A DNA stretch of 8,889 nucleotides. Origin: an uncultured Acetatifactor sp. Its GTDB lineage: Bacteria > Bacillota > Clostridia > Lachnospirales > Lachnospiraceae. The translations under genes and the position numbers were made by a program. Positions 5,779-8,889 of this stretch are shown in pieces. Below the pieces are notes generated by a model. That model ran no database searches and was not told where the DNA came from. It saw only the letters and a program-made list of their open reading frames with translations. The DNA is taken from the NCBI GenBank assembly GCA_910577035.1, contig CAJTKW010000106.1:1-8889 (forward strand), given 5' to 3'. The first letter of the stretch is position 1, and every line of letters starts with the position of its first letter.

Positions 5779-6849
5779 ATGAAAGAAGGTCTAACCCTGC
5801 AGGAAATGGCCGCCGAGATTACGCGGCAAAGTGAATTGAAGGCAGATTACCTGGTGGACAACCGAAACCTGAGAATGGAAACCTGCGGCAGCCAGGTCTA
5901 TCTCCATATGTATGATAACGGCACGGAGCCCGTGGAGACGCTGAAGGTCGGCGCCATCGCCCACCGCCAGCTTGGCACACACCTGAATATCCCGGCATCC
6001 TACTATGACAGGATGCTCACGGAACACCCTGACCTGCTGACACAGAATGTCAACGCATGGCTGGACCGCACGCCGTCCAAACGGATGCTGCGCACCATGG
6101 GCGGCACGGCCCGGGCTTTCTTAAGCAGCCGCTATAAACGTATCGACAACATGGAGGTGGCAACGACCGTCCTCCCGATCCTGTCGGGAATAAAGGGCGC
6201 CCGTTTTGAGAGCTGCCAGATCACGGAGAGCCGGATGTACATGAAGGTCGTCAACGAACGCCTGACCGCCGAAGTCTCCCCCGGGGACATCGTGCAGTCG
6301 GGGATCATCATTTCCAACAGCGAGACCGGCATGGGCGCCGTCAATGTCCAGCCCCTGGTATACCGCCTTGTCTGCAAAAACGGCATGATCGTCAACGATG
6401 CACAGACCAGGCGCAACCATGTGGGACGTGTCAACGAGGCCGACGAGAACTTCCTGCTCTATTCGGAGCAGACGCTGGCCGCCGACGATAAAGCCTTTCT
6501 GATGAAGATTCAGGACACCGTAAAAGCCGTTGTGGACGAGGCACGCTTTTCACAGGTAGTCGGGCTGATGCAGCAGGCAAAGGGCGCCGCCATGGATACC
6601 CATGACATTCCCGGCATCGTCCGTCTGACAAGCAAAGATTTCAAGATCACGGAAAGCGAAAGCGCCGGCGTCCTCCAGCATCTGATCGAGGGGAAGGACC
6701 TGACGCTGTACGGGCTTTCCAATGCGATCACACGCTACAGCCAGGATGTGGAGAGCTATGACCGGGCCACCGAGCTGGAGGGCATCGGCTACAATGTCCT
6801 CTCCATGCCCGCGTCACAATGGAAACGGATCAACCAGGCGGCTGCCTAA
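5779..6849 (+). CDS. DUF932 domain-containing protein
   Basis: A 356-residue soluble protein whose sequence fits the DUF932 family of phage- and plasmid-borne proteins. Characteristic parts are the N-terminal YLVDNRNLRME, a central RAFLSSRYKRIDNMEV, then PGDIVQSGIIISNSETGMGAVNVQPLVYRLVCKNGMI (about 168-206), and a C-terminal helical half. The full length is usual for the family and no break is seen. The biochemical role of the family is not settled; its members sit near replication and DNA-processing genes in mobile elements. AAAGGAG (5763-5769) is 9 bases before the ATG. The gene lies 30 bases after the membrane-anchored protein and 33 before the four-Cys protein, which suggests one operon. 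Confidence 0.85.
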   Translation: MKEGLTLQEMAAEITRQSELKADYLVDNRNLRMETCGSQVYLHMYDNGTEPVETLKVGAIAHRQLGTHLNIPASYYDRMLTEHPDLLTQNVNAWLDRTPSKRMLRTMGGTARAFLSSRYKRIDNMEVATTVLPILSGIKGARFESCQITESRMYMKVVNERLTAEVSPGDIVQSGIIISNSETGMGAVNVQPLVYRLVCKNGMIVNDAQTRRNHVGRVNEADENFLLYSEQTLAADDKAFLMKIQDTVKAVVDEARFSQVVGLMQQAKGAAMDTHDIPGIVRLTSKDFKITESESAGVLQHLIEGKDLTLYGLSNAITRYSQDVESYDRATELEGIGYNVLSMPASQWKRINQAAA

Positions 6850-6882
6850 ACAGCCGCACCACAGAAACGGAGGAAAAAGAAT

Positions 6883-7713
6883 ATGACAACCCAGAACACC
6901 AGCACCACAATGGAACCCGTAAATTTCCAGCTGCCCGCGGTGATGGACAGCAGTTTCACATCGGAGGACCTGGCCGATGACATGGAAGGCCTGCAGATGA
7001 GTTTCCAGCGAATCAAGATTCCTGCCGGCGGCAACCTCGTGTTTGAGATCCCCACGGATGACCCGGACAACCCCAACTACGAAAAGACCATAGAGGGCGT
7101 CCTGATCTTCCACCATGACGCCAACGCCTACTGGCCCGAGGGCAGCGAGTATGACGAGAACACCGCCCCCCTGTGCTCATCCGTAAACGGCAAACAGGGC
7201 ATCGGGGAACCCGGCGGCTCCTGCGTGATGTGCGCCATGAACCAGTACGGGACATCTGCTGAAGGACGGGGCAAGGCATGCAAGAACATGCGTATGCTCT
7301 ACCTGCTCCAGAGCGGCGAGTGCGTACCCATCCAGATCTCCCTTCCGCCCACCAGCTTAAAGCCTTTCAAGAACTTTATCAACCAGGCTTTCCTGCTGCG
7401 CCGCCGCCCTTCCTATGGCAGCGTGATACAGATCGGGCTGAGAAAGGAAAACAACGGCGGAAACGATTACAGCGTGGCTACCTTCCGCCTTCTGGAAAAC
7501 TTTGAGGGGGAAGACCTTGCACAGATACGCTCTTATGCCGAAGGCTTCCGGGAGCAGATCAAGCTGACCCTGAAACAGCGTGCGGAAATGGCAAAGGAAC
7601 AGCTTGACGACGGCTGCGATTACATCAATGCGGACTCCCAGCCCACCAGCGCCGCAGGACCGGTCTACATGACCCCGGCCATTGACGGCGACAGGGAAGC
7701 TCTGCCCGCATAA
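6883..7713 (+). CDS. probable zinc-binding, phage/plasmid-type DNA-processing protein
   Basis: A 276-residue soluble protein. A four-cysteine set is visible at C98, C114, C117 and C133 (APLCSSVNGKQG, SCVMCAMNQYGTS, GKACKNMR). It is followed by a segment PIQISLPPTSLKPFKNFINQ that I associate with phage and plasmid proteins annotated as single-stranded-DNA-binding-like. Strands before the Cys region (FQRIKIPAGGNLVFEI) and a helical C-terminal part (about 210-242) are consistent with an OB-like core with a zinc insert. The last 25 residues look flexible. GGAGG (6869-6873) stands 9 bases before the ATG. The gene follows DUF932 by 33 bases and ends with a hairpin-rich intergenic region. The family assignment rests on motif memory only. 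Confidence 0.6.
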   Translation: MTTQNTSTTMEPVNFQLPAVMDSSFTSEDLADDMEGLQMSFQRIKIPAGGNLVFEIPTDDPDNPNYEKTIEGVLIFHHDANAYWPEGSEYDENTAPLCSSVNGKQGIGEPGGSCVMCAMNQYGTSAEGRGKACKNMRMLYLLQSGECVPIQISLPPTSLKPFKNFINQAFLLRRRPSYGSVIQIGLRKENNGGNDYSVATFRLLENFEGEDLAQIRSYAEGFREQIKLTLKQRAEMAKEQLDDGCDYINADSQPTSAAGPVYMTPAIDGDREALPA

Positions 7714-7747
7714 ATGCGTAAAAAGAAACCATTATGGCAAATGCCAT
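7707..7747 (+). repeat. two short inverted repeats after the four-Cys gene
   Basis: CGCAT (7707-7711) and ATGCG (7714-7718) form a 5-bp inverted repeat over the stop codon. ATGGCA (7734-7739) and TGCCAT (7742-7747) form a 6-bp one with an AA centre. Neither has a T-tract. The tight symmetry makes operator sites or small RNA hairpins possible; chance is also possible at this length. Confidence 0.35.
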
Positions 7748-7760
7748 GAACCAAACAGAC

Positions 7761-7803
7761 AAGGGATATTCCGGTTACTCCGGAGTATCCCTTCTTTCGT
7801 TTA
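7761..7803 (+). terminator. stem-loop terminator or attenuator before the second sigma-like gene
   Basis: AAGGGATATTCCGG (7761-7774) pairs over its full 14 bases with CCGGAGTATCCCTT (7780-7793), with one G-T wobble and a five-base loop. The tail is only moderately T-rich (TTCTTTCGTTTA). It ends within a few bases of the ribosome binding site of the sigma-like gene (AAGGAGG, 7805-7811). No promoter fits between, so the hairpin must be traversed for expression of that gene from upstream. Confidence 0.7.
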
Positions 7804-7819
7804 TAAGGAGGATTTTACA

Positions 7820-8356
7820 ATGAGTGATATACCTTTGACACCTGAACAGAGATTATTTGCCGCTGAGAACCATGATCTGGTCTATGCGTTCCTCAACGAC
7901 AAACATTTATCGGAAAATGATTTCTACGATGTAATTATTTTCGGATACCTCGATGCTGTTCGCCGTTATTTTGCCAACCCACATCTGCAGCAGTATTCTT
8001 TTGGAACTGTTGCATGGGGCGGCATGCAGGGATCTTTAGCCAATTACAAGCGTTCCATGCATCGCCAGAAACGCGCCGCAACCGTTATCAGCATCCATGT
8101 TCCCAGGTATGATGATGGTCTTCCCCTGGAGGAAACCATCGAATCTCCGGATGAACTGATGCGTCAACTGGAAACCAGACTTCTCCTGCACGATTTGGCA
8201 CGTCATGTGTCCAGACAACAGATGGATATGGTCCGCTTACGGGGCAGCGGTTACAGCGACCGGGATATTGCCAGAAAGCACAATGTTTCCATGGATCAGG
8301 TCAGGAAACTTCTGAATGAGGTCCGCCTGACGCTGAAAGCGCTCTGCTATGAGTGA
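7820..8356 (+). CDS. second sigma-70-like factor, AT-richer than its neighbours
   Basis: A 178-residue protein with the outline of a small sigma-like factor. A region-2-like helical part (about 14-78) includes DFYDVIIFGYLDAVRRYF and YSFGTVAWGGMQGSLANYKR. A C-terminal helix-turn-helix (about 140-172) reads GSGYSDRDIARKHNVSMDQVRKLLNEVRLTLKAL. Region 2 is more divergent than in the factor at 2236, but both proteins begin IPLT-x-EQ. The ATG at 7820 is chosen because AAGGAGG (7805-7811) lies 8 bases upstream; the frame is open further upstream only across the terminator hairpin. Bases 7861-8040 are about 45 percent GC against roughly 60 percent in neighbouring genes, which suggests separate acquisition. 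It is probably a regulator of element genes; promoter specificity cannot be read from the sequence. Confidence 0.7.
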   Translation: MSDIPLTPEQRLFAAENHDLVYAFLNDKHLSENDFYDVIIFGYLDAVRRYFANPHLQQYSFGTVAWGGMQGSLANYKRSMHRQKRAATVISIHVPRYDDGLPLEETIESPDELMRQLETRLLLHDLARHVSRQQMDMVRLRGSGYSDRDIARKHNVSMDQVRKLLNEVRLTLKALCYE

Positions 8357-8404
8357 TCCTTTCCACACAGCACACTCTCTTTACAAGGATTGGAGGTCAG
8401 GCGA

Positions 8405-8650
8405 ATGAGCGAGAAAAAGAAAGAAGTAAAGCTGTGCGGCTGCCTTATCCGCCCTATCACAGTGGGCAAGGCTGCCATTTATGCCGCCGGAGGGCATATC
8501 CATCGCACCTCCCGCGTGGTGGCGGTCCATGAACAGAACGAGGATATGGTGCATTTTGAGACAAATGCAGCCCATTACCATCTGTCCATGAGCCCCTTCC
8601 CGCAGGCTGCGGCAAGTCCGGTTCCGGTAACACTGGCCGCCTGCGCATAA
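8405..8650 (+). CDS. hypothetical 81-residue protein
   Basis: A small protein that I do not recognise. It starts MSEKKKEVKLCGCLIRPI, then has a likely beta-rich core (VGKAAIYAAGGHIHRTSRVVAVHEQNEDMVHFET) with several histidines (31, 33, 42, 50, 57, 59), and a Pro/Ala-rich tail ending AACA. A CGC motif sits at residues 11-13. No membrane helix or signal peptide is evident. GGAGG (8392-8396) is 8 bases before the ATG. It lies 48 bases after the second sigma-like gene, so co-transcription is likely, and two hairpins follow its stop. Confidence 0.6.
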   Translation: MSEKKKEVKLCGCLIRPITVGKAAIYAAGGHIHRTSRVVAVHEQNEDMVHFETNAAHYHLSMSPFPQAAASPVPVTLAACA

Positions 8651-8670
8651 AAAGCGAACACGTTCGCTTT
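8651..8670 (+). terminator. perfect hairpin after the 81-residue gene
   Basis: AAAGCGAA (8651-8658) and TTCGCTTT (8663-8670) form a perfect 8-bp stem around the loop CACG, starting directly after the stop codon. Only three Ts close the stem and AATC follows, so termination would be weak. A-rich sequence before the stem would give a U-rich end on the opposite strand. It may be a processing or stability element. Confidence 0.45.
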
Positions 8671-8705
8671 AATCACAACAAATTTTTACATAATGACAAA
8701 TCCAT

Positions 8706-8730
8706 CCTGGGCAGACACGATCTGCCCAGG
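8706..8730 (+). promoter_or_regulatory. perfect GC-rich hairpin before the DUF5688-like gene
   Basis: CCTGGGCAGA (8706-8715) and TCTGCCCAGG (8721-8730) form a perfect 10-bp stem around the loop CACGA. Only CATTTC follows, so it is not a classical terminator. It ends 6 bases before the ribosome binding site AGGAGG (8737-8742) of the next gene, where it could influence translation or mRNA stability. Its loop resembles that of the hairpin at 8651-8670. Confidence 0.55.
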
Positions 8731-8749
8731 CATTTCAGGAGGAACACAT

Positions 8750-8889
8750 ATGATGAACATTCAGGAATTTACACAGAAAGCCTGCACAGAGATTGCAAAG
8801 ATCCTGGGCTGCGAGGTGCAGTACAAAGAAGTGGAAAAGCTCAACGGCGCCAAACATTATGGTCTCATAATCCTTGAGCCCGGCTGCAA
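8750..8889 (+). CDS. DUF5688-like protein, 5' part only
   Basis: The window ends after 46 codons (MMNIQEFTQKACTEIAKILG, continuing through VQYKEVEKLNGAKHYGLIILEPGC). The amphipathic N-terminal helix, then a short strand, then KLNGAKHYGLIIL, resembles the start of DUF5688 proteins, a family of unknown function that I associate with Clostridia and their mobile elements. AGGAGG (8737-8742) lies 7 bases before the first of two consecutive ATGs; the second, at 8753, is also possible. The family call is tentative because most of the protein is missing. Confidence 0.55.
   Translation, partial: MMNIQEFTQKACTEIAKILGCEVQYKEVEKLNGAKHYGLIILEPGC

Noticed and set aside
7682..7819. 46-codon 5' extension of the second sigma-like gene
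   Set aside because: It overlaps the preceding gene and the hairpin at 7761-7793; the ATG at 7820 has a near-ideal AAGGAGG.
1..8889. CRISPR array, tRNA or insertion sequence
   Set aside because: No regularly spaced repeats, no cloverleaf-like sequence and no transposase-like protein or paired terminal repeats were seen.

Overview
The window looks like the accessory or maintenance part of a large integrative conjugative element, or possibly a plasmid, from a Gram-positive gut Clostridia host, most likely Lachnospiraceae. Four things point there: strong AGGAGG-type ribosome binding sites, GC-rich third codon positions, short DUF-type genes, and the family mix (Tad/GspF-like membrane protein, DUF6133-like mini-membrane protein, DUF3268 zinc finger, small sigma-like factors, SSB-like protein, DUF932 protein, DUF5688-like protein). 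All convincing genes are on the + strand. No integrase, relaxase, coupling protein, tRNA, rRNA or CRISPR array is visible, so the mobile-element assignment is an inference from gene content.

Left (1-1391): the last codons of an upstream gene overlap by ATGA with a TadC/GspF-like integral membrane protein (48-926). After a 179-base gap comes a 73-residue DUF6133-like membrane peptide (1106-1327), then a strong intrinsic terminator (1352-1391). This is probably the end of a Tad-like secretion or pilus-like module.

Centre-left (1426-4047): five tightly packed genes. They are a Cys-containing small protein, a DUF3268 zinc-finger protein, a sigma-70-like factor, an unrecognised protein with a possible winged helix, and a small two-helix membrane protein. 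No promoter fits between the terminator at 1391 and the first start codon at 1426, so readthrough probably feeds this group.

Control region (4048-4409): an AT-rich island with an 8-bp palindrome, followed by a near-consensus promoter (TTGACA, 17 bases, TATACT with extended -10). The promoter drives a leader of about 130 bases that folds into a possible three-way junction and ends in a terminator hairpin just upstream of the SSB-like gene (4410-4817). That gene has its own strong terminator (4841-4896).

Right (4933-8889): an unrecognised membrane-anchored protein, a DUF932 protein, a probable four-Cys zinc protein, a second sigma-like factor of lower GC, a small unrecognised protein, and the start of a DUF5688-like protein. 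The SSB-like, DUF932 and four-Cys proteins together suggest a DNA-maintenance module. The two sigma-like proteins could be element-specific transcription factors.

The most unusual theme is repeated placement of stable hairpins or terminators only about 19-37 bases upstream of start codons, with no room for a promoter between. This suggests that much of the region is controlled by attenuation, antitermination or RNA processing rather than by many separate promoters.
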